A stretch of 64,000 nucleotides of DNA from NCBI GenBank assembly GCA_016871315.1, contig VFZE01000025.1:1-64000 (forward strand). Reading direction: 5' to 3'. The stretch comes from Acidimicrobiia bacterium (lineage in GTDB: Bacteria; Acidobacteriota; Terriglobia; Bryobacterales; Bryobacteraceae). Shown one piece after another: positions 9,476-18,180 of the stretch (positions are counted from its first letter, which is position 1; every line of letters begins with the position of its first letter). The translations under genes were made by a program, and so were the position numbers. Under the pieces are notes generated by a model. The model had not been told where the DNA came from, did no database searches, and saw only the letters and a list, made by a program, of their open reading frames with translations.

Positions 9476-9886
9476 AAGCTCCGTATCGGCCAGCCCCTTC
9501 CAGTAGCTTTCGTGCAGATGCTTGCCTTGCAGCAGCAGGAATCCCAGTGTCAACCCGGAACAGGTGGCCACCGTGTAGCCTTCCACGCCGCCTATGTACA
9601 GGCTTGTCAGAAAGGCCGGCAGCAGGGAACAGCAACTGTGGATGCGCCCATAGAGGAGGGAGGGAGAGAAGGTGATGGTTCCGCCCATGCAAATCGCGGC
9701 AATGGCGCTGAGAGAAATGAGGGACTGCCAGTCCTCCAGACCCAGGCGGAGGAAGACCCATGCCAGCCCCAGTCCCCAGGCGAGGGAAGCAACGATCACG
9801 CTGGCAAGCAGGCTGGCCGACCAAAAGGGCCGGCGATTGAACCGGCGGGCGTTGGCGGGCAAGACCAGCCAGAGGCGGACAGACAC
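9251..9886 (-). pseudogene. Membrane sensor histidine kinase, truncated before its phosphoacceptor
   Basis: Starts with GTG 10 bases after the upstream lipoprotein gene. Residues about 20-50, 55-75, 85-103 and 106-122 are hydrophobic (membrane sensor part), followed by a coiled linker ELLRQKAKELDVARRTAED and ANRAKSEFLA, the classic lead-in to a HisKA domain (ANRAKSEFLANMSHE). The sequence changes exactly at residue 165 (Lys instead of the usual Asn). The rest of the frame to 9251 is antisense to the BNR gene, so the phosphoacceptor His and the ATPase domain are lost. It cannot signal as a kinase. Confidence 0.65.
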
Positions 9887-9896
9887 GTAGATCGCA

Positions 9897-10802
9897 CTAC
9901 CGGCGGGAGGGGAACATGGCTATTACCTGCTCTACCAACTCCAGTGGGAAATCGGCGTGAAACCGCACCTCCGCGCCCTCCTGCAAAACCTCCACCCCAT
10001 CATAGAACCGCAGTAGTTCTGCGCGATCCTGCGGCGTCGAAAGCCTTCCCAGCCCGATCAACGCCTTGAGTCCGCCGCGCACTTGCTTCGCCGCCTCCTC
10101 GCTGGTGCAGGAGCCGGCCGCCCTCAGTTTCACCCCGCTCTCCAGGTCCACCCAGAAGACCGCTGTCTCCAGCGACGCATAGATCTTGTGCAAGTTCCCC
10201 AGCATTCCCGTTTGCGGAAGTTCCAGCGGAGGCAGCCCGCCGGCGGTGACCGCCCACAGATGCGGCCTTTCAGTGATCCGCTTTATCTGCTGCACTAGCG
10301 GTTCGGCGAGGCCGCTGCTGACAGCCGCTCCTTCCAGCGCCGCCTTCACCGCGGCTTGCGTTCCGCCCACCGCGACCCCGTCCTTGGGAAACGACGCCAC
10401 GGCCTCCTCATTGCCCAGCAAACGCTGGCTCTGGTGCGTGAAGCTCTTCGCGCCCACATCAGTCAGCTTCCGCTCCAGCTTTTCGCGCTGGAACCGCCCT
10501 CTTGCCAGCAGCACAGCGCCCTCGCCCGTAGAGGCGATCAGAAACTCATCCAGGTCGGTGCGGGGGTCCAGTCCCGTTTGCCGTGCAAAATTCTCGAGCG
10601 GCGGTATGCCGCGCCGCGCAATCAGTTTTTCGTAGGTGGTGGTTTCCCGGATCGCCCGGAAATCGCCGCCTATCAGGTGCAACGTACCCGCCGGCACCAG
10701 TTTCGCCAGTTCCGCATCCACGCGAACCTTTCCGGTGTCCTGCCGCGAGCAGGCGGTGGTGACCGCCAAAGCCCCAACCATCAGCCAAAGCAAAGCGCTC
10801 AT
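9897..10802 (-). CDS. Hypothetical lipoprotein
   Basis: A 301-residue protein with signal peptide and lipobox-like VTTAC|SRQ (Cys18 from the ATG at 10802; a TTG two codons earlier is possible). The mature part is soluble and contains LVPAGTLHLIGGDFRAIR, LDEFLIASTGEGAVLLARG and a hydrophobic VFWVDLESGVKLRAAGSC strand. The pattern of a threshold-like opening followed by alternating strands is seen in acidobacterial DUF3352-like proteins, but I cannot confirm membership. It is divergent from the amidohydrolase gene and is followed 10 bases later by the truncated kinase gene on the same strand. Function unknown. Confidence 0.7.
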   Translation of the reverse strand: MSALLWLMVGALAVTTACSRQDTGKVRVDAELAKLVPAGTLHLIGGDFRAIRETTTYEKLIARRGIPPLENFARQTGLDPRTDLDEFLIASTGEGAVLLARGRFQREKLERKLTDVGAKSFTHQSQRLLGNEEAVASFPKDGVAVGGTQAAVKAALEGAAVSSGLAEPLVQQIKRITERPHLWAVTAGGLPPLELPQTGMLGNLHKIYASLETAVFWVDLESGVKLRAAGSCTSEEAAKQVRGGLKALIGLGRLSTPQDRAELLRFYDGVEVLQEGAEVRFHADFPLELVEQVIAMFPSRR

Positions 10803-10846
10803 AACCAATAGACGGGATTAACCCCCTTCCGATTCCCTCCTATTGT

Positions 10847-10852
10847 TACACT
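10847..10852 (+). promoter_or_regulatory. TACACT -10-like element, near-leaderless spacing
   Basis: TACACT lies 10 bases before the ATG at 10863, so the predicted 5' leader is only 3-4 bases. No ribosome-binding site precedes the ATG. Confidence 0.4.
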
Positions 10853-10862
10853 GGCCGTTTCC

Positions 10863-11654
10863 ATGCGGATTGACGCTCAGGTGCAATTCTGCTACCGCGC
10901 CCGTTTCCACTACCCCTGGATGCAGGATTCGGCGCCACACATGCGGCGTGACTTCACTCCTGACGACCTGCGCCGCATTCTTTCCCGCAACAGGTACGAG
11001 GGTGTGGTCGCCAGCGCGCGCTTTGCCGGTGTGGAGGAAACAGACTGGCTGTTGGAAACAACCGCCACCGAGGATTGGATCCTCGGCGTGATCGGCGACG
11101 GGATGAAAGCCACAGCGGCCGATCTGGACCGGTGGCAGCGCCACGAACGGTTCGCCGGTGTCTGGGTGGAACTGGCCGGCTTGACGCCGGAACTGGTCCG
11201 GCGCGGACTGCCTTGCGATGTCTACCTGAAGCCGGAGGAGTGGGAAAACCTGGAGTTGCTCGAAGAAGCCGCCTCCCGGACACCAATGGCGCTAGCCAAT
11301 ATGGGCCGGCCGGACTATGGGCGGGATTTTGACCGCTGGGCTCGGGTGATAGAGCGCGCCGCGAATATCCCCGGCCTGATGGTGAAGATCGCCGGGCTGA
11401 TCAACGACGCCGCCGCCACGGGATGGAAAGCGGAAACCTACCGTCCCTACATCCAGCTCCTGATGAGCCTGTTCGGCCCGCGGCGGCTGATGTATAGCAG
11501 CGACTGGCCGCTTTGCATGCACACCGGCACATGGAAGGAATCGATGGCTGCTTTCACACAGGCGCTCGGAATGCAGACCATCGAGACGAGAGCTTTGTTG
11601 CTTGGGGAAAACGCGGCCCGATTCTACCGGATCACGCTGACAGACTTGAAATAA
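10863..11654 (+). CDS. Amidohydrolase-2 family protein (fuconolactonase-like) lacking metal ligands
   Basis: A 263-residue TIM-barrel protein of the COG3618 lactonase group: start MRIDAQVQFCYR...HYPWM, later VYLKPEEWENLELLE, ALANMGRPDYG, GLMVKIAGL, LMYSSDWPL and NAARFYRI. In active members the first strand reads DAHxHFW, a later strand gives VRH, and another gives LDHLGKP. Here they read DAQVQF, VWVEL and ALANMGRP, so His ligands at three separate places are replaced, while the C-terminal SSDWP Asp remains. It may be a catalytically dead paralogue or use metal-free chemistry. Its end overlaps the convergent DUF1080 gene by 31 bases. Confidence 0.75.
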   Translation: MRIDAQVQFCYRARFHYPWMQDSAPHMRRDFTPDDLRRILSRNRYEGVVASARFAGVEETDWLLETTATEDWILGVIGDGMKATAADLDRWQRHERFAGVWVELAGLTPELVRRGLPCDVYLKPEEWENLELLEEAASRTPMALANMGRPDYGRDFDRWARVIERAANIPGLMVKIAGLINDAAATGWKAETYRPYIQLLMSLFGPRRLMYSSDWPLCMHTGTWKESMAAFTQALGMQTIETRALLLGENAARFYRITLTDLK

Positions 11655-12238
11655 ACCACCGACCGCGCGTCATGGTTTTGCAGCCCGATGTAGCCTGTGT
11701 CGGGCCGCGGCCCGCGCACCGGCTCATACCACTGCTTGCGTTCCGGTACCGGCTGGCTGCCTTCGAATTCGTTCACCTTCTGCCCGTTCAGGATCACCGT
11801 GGTCTTTTGTCCATTCAAGACAATGTCCATCGTGTTCCACTCACCGGGAGGCTTCTGCGGCCCCTTGATGGTCTTCGCCAGCGAATAGAGCGAACCGGTG
11901 GCGTGCCACTCGTCGCCGCCTGCCTCGATCTGCACTTCGTATCCGTTGTGCACCGCGTACCAGGGATCCTTCGGCTTCTCCGGCAGCCGGATGAACACGC
12001 CCGAATTGGACCGGTCCGAACCGGTCTTGAACACCACTCGGACGGTGCAATTACCGAACGGCTCCCGCTCGTAATAGAGCAAGCCCATGCCGCCGACGGT
12101 CTTCAGCGCGCCGTCCTCGACGGCGAACTCGCCCGGCCCCACCATCTTCCAGCCGTCCAGGTTCCGGCCGTTGAACAACTGCTGTTCCGCGGCCGATACC
12201 ACGGTAAGGAAGGCGAGGGAAAACAAGACGTTGCGCAC
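11624..12238 (-). CDS. DUF1080 (3-keto-disaccharide hydrolase) domain protein, secreted
   Basis: A 204-residue protein with signal peptide MRNVLFSLAFLTVVSAAEQ and a single concanavalin-like beta-sandwich of the DUF1080 type: LFNGRNLDGWK, NSGVFIRLPE, NGYEVQIE, GEWNTMDIVLNGQKTTVILNG and GYIGLQNH...VYFKSVSVI. Members occur in large numbers in Acidobacteria and Planctomycetes and act on or bind sugars; some hydrolyse 3-keto-glycosides. It starts 4 bases after the end of rpmE, so both are probably on one transcript although unrelated in function. Confidence 0.85.
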   Translation of the reverse strand: MRNVLFSLAFLTVVSAAEQQLFNGRNLDGWKMVGPGEFAVEDGALKTVGGMGLLYYEREPFGNCTVRVVFKTGSDRSNSGVFIRLPEKPKDPWYAVHNGYEVQIEAGGDEWHATGSLYSLAKTIKGPQKPPGEWNTMDIVLNGQKTTVILNGQKVNEFEGSQPVPERKQWYEPVRGPRPDTGYIGLQNHDARSVVYFKSVSVIR

Positions 12239-12242
12239 GTGC

Positions 12243-12485
12243 TCAGGCTTTGGTCTTGGATTTGCGGGCCGCTTTGGCGGCCGTGGTCTTGGCGTAGCGT
12301 TTCTGGAAGCGGTCCACGCGGCCTTCGGTGTCGATCAACTTCTGCCGGCCCGTAAAGAAGGGGTGGCAGTTGGAGCAGATTTCGACGCGGATATCGCCTT
12401 TGTGCGTGGATCGGGTCTTAAAAGTGTTGCCGCATGCGCAGATGACGCTCAACTCGTTATATGCGGGATGGATGCCTGCTTTCAT
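12243..12485 (-). CDS. rpmE: 50S ribosomal protein bL31
   Basis: An 80-residue ribosomal protein. The start [16 protein letters not shown] is chosen over upstream in-frame codons because an AAAGGA site lies 11 bases before it. It is the zinc-binding form: Cys16, Cys18, Cys37 and Cys40 (CxC and CSNC) followed by [20 protein letters not shown]. The tail [16 protein letters not shown] is a lysine/alanine-rich extension. Zinc-type bL31 binds the central protuberance of the large subunit. Confidence 0.97.
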   Translation of the reverse strand: MKAGIHPAYNELSVICACGNTFKTRSTHKGDIRVEICSNCHPFFTGRQKLIDTEGRVDRFQKRYAKTTAAKAARKSKTKA

Positions 12486-12496
12486 CCGGGGGGAAA

Positions 12497-12502
12497 TCCT
12501 TT
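12497..12502 (-). promoter_or_regulatory. Ribosome-binding site of rpmE
   Basis: AAAGGA, 11 bases before the ATG at 12485. It fixes the start of the bL31 gene. Confidence 0.6.
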
Positions 12503-12520
12503 CTAGGTGTGACTTGGAAC

Positions 12521-12526
12521 AGTATA
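12521..12526 (-). promoter_or_regulatory. Candidate -10 (TATACT) of rpmE
   Basis: TATACT 35 bases before the rpmE start, giving a normal leader with a ribosome-binding site, unlike the leaderless-type genes around it. No clear -35. Confidence 0.4.
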
Positions 12527-12536
12527 GCATGCCACT

Positions 12537-13520
12537 CTAAGCCACTTGCACGGTGTCGGACAGCATCGGCGTCTCCATAAAGGTACGCCGGCGCTCCAAC
12601 ACTCCTTTGCGGAATTTCTCGGCCACCAGCGTCAGCGACGTCTGCGACATGGCCTCCATGTGCTGGTCCAAGCTGATGCCTTCCTTCTTTGTGTCCCGGT
12701 AGAGCTTGCGCGCCCCGCCGTCGCCGCACTGGTTGGCCAGGTCAAGCATGAAGGCCACGCCGCGCTCGGTAGTCATCTCCGGCGCGTAGGAGTGGATGAT
12801 CTGGAGGCTGGCGCGGAACGCCTTCATCGCCGTCTCGATCTGCACTTTCTGCCAGTCGCGCCGTCGCGCCGCTTCCAGGAAGCGGTCCGTCCACGGACTC
12901 CGGATCAGGTTGAACGCGGAATCGGTGGTGCGGCCCGTGTTCGGATCTACGCCCCCGTTGGCAAGCTTGGTGTGCGCCAGCACGCCGTCCCCGAAAATGC
13001 GCGTATATTCGGGCGGATTATCCGCTTGAAATGCCTCCAGGACCTCCGATAGCCTGCCAGGCCTCTGCGCCCATTGAATAATGCCGAAGCTCAGTCCCGC
13101 TTTGTCGGTGTTTTTGTTCAGTGCGCCGAACTGGCCCATGCCCTCCAACAATGAGGTCAGCAGCAGCACCTTCGTCATGCCGGACCAGTTCAGGTCCAGA
13201 CCTAGCGTGACGTAGCTGCGGCTCGCGATCGGTTCCATCGCCTCCACTTCAATCAATTTGCGGAGCATCTCCGCATCCACCAGTTCGCCGGCGGGCAGGC
13301 TTTGTTGCTCGCGGAAGCCCCGCACGGCTTCCTTTGTCTTCGGGCCGAACAGCCCGTAGCTGGAGTGCGCGGCGCCGGGCATGGCCCGGAAACCGTGTCC
13401 GCGCAGCAGGTCCTGAATGGCGCCCACCGACTCGCGGTCCTCATCTTCCGGTGCCAGCGGAGAGCTTCCTGCCGCGGCTTCAAACAGATTGTCGATTCGC
13501 GAAATGCCGGAGCGCGCCAT
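12537..13520 (-). CDS. Peptidoglycan-binding protein with lysozyme-like domain
   Basis: A 327-residue protein without an obvious signal peptide. Residues about 30-92 form a PG_binding_1 module (VGAIQDLLRGHGF ... YGLFGPKTKEAVRGFREQQ). Residues about 105-320 resemble a lysozyme-like fold: Glu126 in LTSLLEGMGQFG and then AGLSFGIIQWAQRPG (144-154), which matches the E...S-x-G-x-x-Q pattern of transglycosylases and lysozymes. The assignment of Glu126 as catalytic is inference. An AAAGGA site about 11 bases before the ATG supports the start. The lack of export signal suggests non-classical release or a role in a contractile or phage-like device, which the neighbours do not support further. Confidence 0.65.
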   Translation of the reverse strand: MARSGISRIDNLFEAAAGSSPLAPEDEDRESVGAIQDLLRGHGFRAMPGAAHSSYGLFGPKTKEAVRGFREQQSLPAGELVDAEMLRKLIEVEAMEPIASRSYVTLGLDLNWSGMTKVLLLTSLLEGMGQFGALNKNTDKAGLSFGIIQWAQRPGRLSEVLEAFQADNPPEYTRIFGDGVLAHTKLANGGVDPNTGRTTDSAFNLIRSPWTDRFLEAARRRDWQKVQIETAMKAFRASLQIIHSYAPEMTTERGVAFMLDLANQCGDGGARKLYRDTKKEGISLDQHMEAMSQTSLTLVAEKFRKGVLERRRTFMETPMLSDTVQVA

Positions 13521-13589
13521 TATGGGGGTCCTTTTGAAAACAGCATAGCAGCAGGGATTGGAGCTTTGATAGGCTCTTGAAGTGAACAG

Positions 13590-15251
13590 ATGCTGACCCG
13601 CAGATCACTGCTTTGCGCGCCGGCGGCCCTGCTCAGGGCGCGCGAACTTGCCTGCGACGTCGCCATCATCGGCGGCGGCCTCGGTGGCTGCGCTGCCGCT
13701 CTTGCCGCCCTGCGCAACGGCATGCGCGTCGTGCTGACGGAGGAGACGCCGTGGGTAGGCGGCCAACTCACCTCGCAAGGCGTTCCGCCGGATGAGCATC
13801 CCTGGATCGAGCAGTTCGGCTGCACGCAAAGCTATCGCGCCTATCGCAACGGCGTGCGCGATTACTACCGCCACCACTACCCGCTCACGGCCGAGGCGCG
13901 CGCACGCGTGCACCTCAATCCCGGCGACGGCTCCGTCTCGCGCATCGCGCATGAGCCGCGAGTTTCCCTCGCTGTGCTGGAACAACTGTTGGCCCCTTAT
14001 CAAAGTGGCGGACAACTGGTAGTGCTGCTGCAGCACACTCCGGTGAAGGCCGGCGTCAGTAACAACCGCGTCCGGGCGGTGACCGTCCGCAGCGCCTCGG
14101 GTACGGAAAAGACCATCTCCGCGCCCTACTTTCTTGACGCCACCGAGCAAGGCGACCTGCTGCCGATGACCAAGACCGAATATGTGGCCGGTTTTGAGTC
14201 GCGCCGCCAGACGGGAGAGTTGCACGCGCCGGAAGAGGCTCAGCCCGCCAACCAGCAGGCCTTCACCGTCTGCTTCGCTGTTGATTACCTTCCGGGCCAA
14301 GACCACACCATCGACAAGCCGGACGAGTATGCCTTCTGGCGCGACTATGTCCCGAAGATGACGCCGCCGTGGCCCGGCAAGCTACTCAGTTGGTCCATGA
14401 GTAACCCGCAGACGCTTCAGGAACGCGCTGTCATGTTCGATCCGACTGCCGAGCGCAACCCGCAAGGACTGCTGAACCTGTTCATCTACCGCCGCATCGC
14501 CAACCAACACAACTTTACCGAAGGCGCCTATAAGAGTTCCATTTCCCTCATTAACTGGCCGCAGAACGACTACTGGCTGGGCAACCTCCACGAGGTCAGC
14601 GCCGAGGAAAGCGCGCGCCACCTGATGCGCGGCAAGCAACTTTCCTTATCGCTGCTCTACTGGATGCAGACGGAGGCGCCACGGTCCGGCGGCGGCCAAG
14701 GCTGGCGAGGCCTCCGGCTGCGCGGCGACCTGCTTGGCTCCGAAGACGGCCTCGCGCTCTATCCCTACATCCGCGAATCACGACGCATTTTGGCCGAGTT
14801 CACTGTCGTCGAGGAGCATGTCGGCACGGAGGCGCGCATGAAAGCCACAGGCAAGAAGCGCGAAGAGGTCACCGCCGAGCCGTTCCCCGATTCGGTCGGC
14901 ATCGGCAGCTACCGCATCGACCTCCATCCCAGCTCCGGCGGCGACAACTATATCGATGTCAGCTCGCTGCCGTTCCAGATTCCACTCGGCGCCCTCATCC
15001 CCAAGCGCGTCGAAAACCTCCTGCCCGCCTGCAAAAACCTCGGCGTCACGCACGTCACCAACGGCTGCTACCGCCTGCATCCGGTGGAATGGAACATCGG
15101 CGAAGCGGCCGGCGCCCTGGCGGCGCATGCCATCGCCATCGGCGCAACGCCGCGCCAGGTCCGCAACCAGGAAAAGCTGCTGCGAGATTTCCAGACGAAG
15201 CTGGTTGCGCAAGGTGTGGAACTCAGTTGGCCGCGCCCGATGCCGCGCTGA
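13590..15251 (+). CDS. FAD-dependent oxidoreductase (FAD_oxidored family), secreted
   Basis: A 553-residue protein. A twin-arginine-like start (MLTRRSLLCAPAALLRAREL) is followed directly by the FAD-binding motif VAIIGGGLGGCAAALAAL at about residue 25-42 and EETPWVGGQLTSQG. The end has the second flavin motif: LGVTHVTNGCYRLHPVEW and IGEAAGALAAHAI. This is the PF12831 family, often called xanthan-lyase-associated or FAD-dependent oxidoreductase in Acidobacteria and Planctomycetes; substrates are mostly unknown. It is a single gene, divergent from the lysozyme-like gene. A weak -10-like TAGGCT lies at 13570-13575. Confidence 0.85.
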   Translation: MLTRRSLLCAPAALLRARELACDVAIIGGGLGGCAAALAALRNGMRVVLTEETPWVGGQLTSQGVPPDEHPWIEQFGCTQSYRAYRNGVRDYYRHHYPLTAEARARVHLNPGDGSVSRIAHEPRVSLAVLEQLLAPYQSGGQLVVLLQHTPVKAGVSNNRVRAVTVRSASGTEKTISAPYFLDATEQGDLLPMTKTEYVAGFESRRQTGELHAPEEAQPANQQAFTVCFAVDYLPGQDHTIDKPDEYAFWRDYVPKMTPPWPGKLLSWSMSNPQTLQERAVMFDPTAERNPQGLLNLFIYRRIANQHNFTEGAYKSSISLINWPQNDYWLGNLHEVSAEESARHLMRGKQLSLSLLYWMQTEAPRSGGGQGWRGLRLRGDLLGSEDGLALYPYIRESRRILAEFTVVEEHVGTEARMKATGKKREEVTAEPFPDSVGIGSYRIDLHPSSGGDNYIDVSSLPFQIPLGALIPKRVENLLPACKNLGVTHVTNGCYRLHPVEWNIGEAAGALAAHAIAIGATPRQVRNQEKLLRDFQTKLVAQGVELSWPRPMPR

Positions 15252-15320
15252 CCGAGCAATTCGCTCGAATATGCATTTGAATTTCTAAATCTTCTCGAAC
15301 TGTTACTAGGTTTGTGGTAA

Positions 15321-15641
15321 GTATTCTCTTTATCTCCCCGCGGATCGATCATCATCCTCTACCTCACCGGGGAAGGCCGCACGGTGCCTGATGGCATCGA
15401 TGGCAAGCCAGCCATCGACGTCTTCCCCAAGCCTGTGCTTCCGGTTTCGGTGAAGATCGGCGGTGTGGAGGCCGAGGTCGTCTACGCGGGAGCGGCGCCG
15501 GGCTTTGTCGCCGGCGTGATGCAACTCAACGTCCGCGTCCCGCTCAACGTGGCGCTGGGCAATGTCCCCGTTGTAGTCACCATCGGCGGCTTTGACAGTC
15601 AGGCGGAGGTTACTCTGTCGATTTCCGAGGTGCTCGAATAG
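15321..15641 (+). pseudogene. Fragment of a TIGR03437-domain protein
   Basis: The open frame from 15321 (after a stop at 15318) encodes SIIILYLTGEGRTVPDGIDG, then VSVKIGGVEAEVVYAGAAPG and QLNVRVPLN, the last about 95 residues of a TIGR03437 domain. There is no start codon at a suitable place and no upstream protein, so only the 3' end of a large surface protein gene survives. It overlaps the convergent peptidase gene by 32 bases. The AT-rich stretch 15252-15320 before it holds nothing I can recognise. Confidence 0.7.
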
Positions 15642-17097
15642 CTTCCGCCGCCTTACGGTAGCGCTCGGTCCGCGGATTCTCCGCGTTCCACTCCGGCGCA
15701 ACAGGATCATCGGCCGTCAGCAGCAGCCCCAGCGCCACGGCGCGCACCACGCGGGCCATATTGTCGTAGTCAATCTTGTCCCAGTGGTCGCCCAGACCGT
15801 GGTAATCGGGGTAGTTGTAGGCCACGCTGAGTGTGTGGGAAGGTACGCCGGCTTCGGCCAGCGCGATGTTGTCGCTCCGCGAGAAAAATGCGTCCGAACT
15901 CGCCTCGTGTTTCCACACGCGCACGCCGGCCTGCTTGCCCGCCTCCACAAGCCGCCGCGACAGATCGGAAAAATCAAAGCCCGTCAGGTTCGCCGAATTG
16001 ATCTGCGGACCTTCGGTGGAGTCCGTTCGGCCAGTCTGCTCCAGCGTCAGCGCCGCGGCGATGCGCCCGATCGGGAACGGAGGATTCCTCGCAAACTGCC
16101 GTGCGCCGAGAATCCCCTTCTCTTCACCAAAGAAAGTGCCGAACAGGATCGAGCGCTTAGGCCGAACCGGTAGCGCTCCCAAGGCGGCGGCCACCTCCAG
16201 CACGGAAACCGTGCCACTGCCGTCATCGTTGGCGCCGTTGTAGACGCGGTCGCCTGGTCCGGGCGCCAGCGTGCCGATGTGATCGTAGTGCGCATTTACC
16301 ATCACGTAGGTTTCCCGCAATGCCGGATCGCTGCCGCGCAGCAGGCCCAGCACGTTGCGAAGCTTGACGGTGGCCAGTCGCGGCTCCGGGACACGCAGGC
16401 GCGCGGTTGCCGGTTCGGAGCTCGCCAGCATCCGCGCCACTTCTGTGTTGCGTACTGACACCATCTCGAACCCCGCCGGTGAGGGAATCGACGCCGGCTC
16501 GGTGGCGTAGGGCCGTTTCCGGCCCACCGTGCCGGTCAAGTAACCATCGGGATCGGCCAGAATCACGCAGGCCGGCTTCAGCTTCTGCATCGCGGAACGA
16601 AAGGCAAAGAACGGCCGCATCAGGTTCGGCTGCGACGGAACCACCAGCACAACCACCTTGCCCGCGACGTCCGTGCCCGCAGGCTCCGCGCCGCCAAGCT
16701 CCACCTTGAATACAGGCGCGGCGGCGATGTCGATGGCGCGGCTCACGTTCAAAACCGCCTGGCTTACCGGAACCGATATCTTGCGGGCGCCCGACTCCAA
16801 CTCCAACTGGAACCCGTCGCTCCCTTGCTCCACCACGTACCAGGTGGACGTGTGGAAGTAGCCTTCATTCCCCGCCGGCTCAAGCCCCGCGCGCCGGAAC
16901 TGCGCGGCGATATATTCCGCCGCGATGTCCAGTCCTTGTGACGGCGTGTCTCGGCCCTCCAGCAAATCAGAAGCCAGAAAAGAAAGATGCCCTTTCAGGC
17001 TGTCAGCCGAGACGCGGTTCAGCGCTGCCTGCCAGTCAATCGGCGTCTGCGCGGCCGCGGCCGCGCACACAAGCAGTGTCAGTTTTGCGATTCGCAT
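15610..17097 (-). CDS. M28-family zinc peptidase (aminopeptidase), secreted
   Basis: A 495-residue protein with signal peptide MRIAKLTLLVCAAAAAQTP. A PA-like insert (about residues 135-250: AGKVVVLVVPSQ...VILADPDG) precedes the catalytic domain. Zinc-site motifs are present in order: AHYDHIG (His, Asp), GANDDGSG (bridging Asp), FGEEKG (general base Glu and ligand), LEQTGR (usually an Asp in nLDmiGr; here Glu) and DYHGLGDHWDKIDY (His ligand). It lies 8 bases downstream of the serine hydrolase gene on the same strand. Confidence 0.9.
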   Translation of the reverse strand: MRIAKLTLLVCAAAAAQTPIDWQAALNRVSADSLKGHLSFLASDLLEGRDTPSQGLDIAAEYIAAQFRRAGLEPAGNEGYFHTSTWYVVEQGSDGFQLELESGARKISVPVSQAVLNVSRAIDIAAAPVFKVELGGAEPAGTDVAGKVVVLVVPSQPNLMRPFFAFRSAMQKLKPACVILADPDGYLTGTVGRKRPYATEPASIPSPAGFEMVSVRNTEVARMLASSEPATARLRVPEPRLATVKLRNVLGLLRGSDPALRETYVMVNAHYDHIGTLAPGPGDRVYNGANDDGSGTVSVLEVAAALGALPVRPKRSILFGTFFGEEKGILGARQFARNPPFPIGRIAAALTLEQTGRTDSTEGPQINSANLTGFDFSDLSRRLVEAGKQAGVRVWKHEASSDAFFSRSDNIALAEAGVPSHTLSVAYNYPDYHGLGDHWDKIDYDNMARVVRAVALGLLLTADDPVAPEWNAENPRTERYRKAAEAIRAPRKSTE

Positions 17098-17105
17098 GCG
17101 GATGT

Positions 17106-18167
17106 TTATGGGGTTGCGGATTTGGGAAGCTCGTATTTTTCGTTGAACAGAATGGCGGCCACATCGCGGGCCACGGGACCGGCAGGAGCGTTCATGTAAT
17201 TGCCGAGAACAACGATCAGCGCCTTTTCGTCAGGAAAGCGGCTGATCGCCGTCGAAAAACCATTGATCCCGCCGCCGTGCGCAATGAGCTTCCGGCCGAA
17301 CTGCTTGTTGATCATCCAGCCATACCCGTAGTTGTTCCGCACCGGCGTGAACATCTTCTCCAGCGTCTCCGGCTTCGCCAGTTTGTCCGAGTAGAGCGCC
17401 TGATCCCACCGCAGCAGATCGAGTGCCGTCGAATACAGGTCGCCGCCGCCGATCGGGATCGTCATGTCGTGATAGGCGGAATTGCGCACCTCGCCGCGCT
17501 CGTTCCAGTATCCGGTGGCGCGGTGCTTCAGGATGGGCGAATGCGAGTCGTGCCCGGAATCCTTCATCCCCGCCGGTTCAAAAATGTTCTTCTGCAGGAA
17601 CTCCTCATAGCCGGTTCCGGATGCCTTCTCCAGAATCAGCGCCAGCAGGATATAGCCGGAGTTGGAGTAACTCATCTTCTCGCCCGGAGCGAATTCCAAC
17701 GGCTTGCCGCGGAACCGCTCCATGGTTTTCGCCGGCGGCGATTCCAGCATCCATTGATTCCGGTAAGCCGGGTCGTTGGTGAAATTCCATATGCCTGAGG
17801 TGTGAGAAAGCAGATGATGAATCGTCACCGGCTTCCAGGCCTCAGGGCAATTGCCGATGTAGAGGCAGATGGAATCGGTGACCTGCAATTTGCCGCGCTC
17901 CTCAAGTTGGAGGATGGCCAGCGCCACAAACTGCTTGGTGATGGAGCCGAGCCGGAACTTCGTTTCCGGCTTGTTCGGCACGTCGTGCTCCAGGTTGGCG
18001 CAGCCGTAGCCTTTGGCGTGCAGCACCTTCCCGTCCCGCGCTACCAGCACCGTACCCATGAACTTGTTCGACTTCTGGTAAGCACCGACTAACTCATCCA
18101 CTTTGGAGGGGAGGCCCTGGGCGAAGCATAATGCAGCACCGGCGATGAGCAGCAACAGGCGGGTCAT
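17106..18167 (-). CDS. Serine hydrolase (beta-lactamase/DD-peptidase class C fold), secreted
   Basis: A 353-residue protein with signal peptide MTRLLLLIAGAALCFAQG. The class C penicillin-binding fold motifs are complete: SITK (Ser75, Lys78), YSN (Tyr167-Asn169) and HGG in LIAHGGGINGF. Members include DD-peptidases, esterases and class C beta-lactamases. In a polymer-degrading acidobacterium an esterase or peptidase role is as likely as antibiotic resistance. A TAGACT hexamer 7 bases before the ATG suggests its own leaderless promoter inside the end of the upstream HupE-like gene. Confidence 0.9.
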   Translation of the reverse strand: MTRLLLLIAGAALCFAQGLPSKVDELVGAYQKSNKFMGTVLVARDGKVLHAKGYGCANLEHDVPNKPETKFRLGSITKQFVALAILQLEERGKLQVTDSICLYIGNCPEAWKPVTIHHLLSHTSGIWNFTNDPAYRNQWMLESPPAKTMERFRGKPLEFAPGEKMSYSNSGYILLALILEKASGTGYEEFLQKNIFEPAGMKDSGHDSHSPILKHRATGYWNERGEVRNSAYHDMTIPIGGGDLYSTALDLLRWDQALYSDKLAKPETLEKMFTPVRNNYGYGWMINKQFGRKLIAHGGGINGFSTAISRFPDEKALIVVLGNYMNAPAGPVARDVAAILFNEKYELPKSATP

Positions 18168-18174
18168 AGGATTC

Positions 18175-18180
18175 AGTCTA
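18175..18180 (-). promoter_or_regulatory. TAGACT -10-like element, leaderless-type spacing
   Basis: TAGACT, 7 bases before the ATG at 18167; it overlaps the stop codon of the preceding gene. Confidence 0.35.

Noticed and set aside
17106-18167. Call as an antibiotic resistance beta-lactamase
   Set aside because: The motifs fit the whole serine hydrolase/DD-peptidase fold and the context gives no support for resistance.
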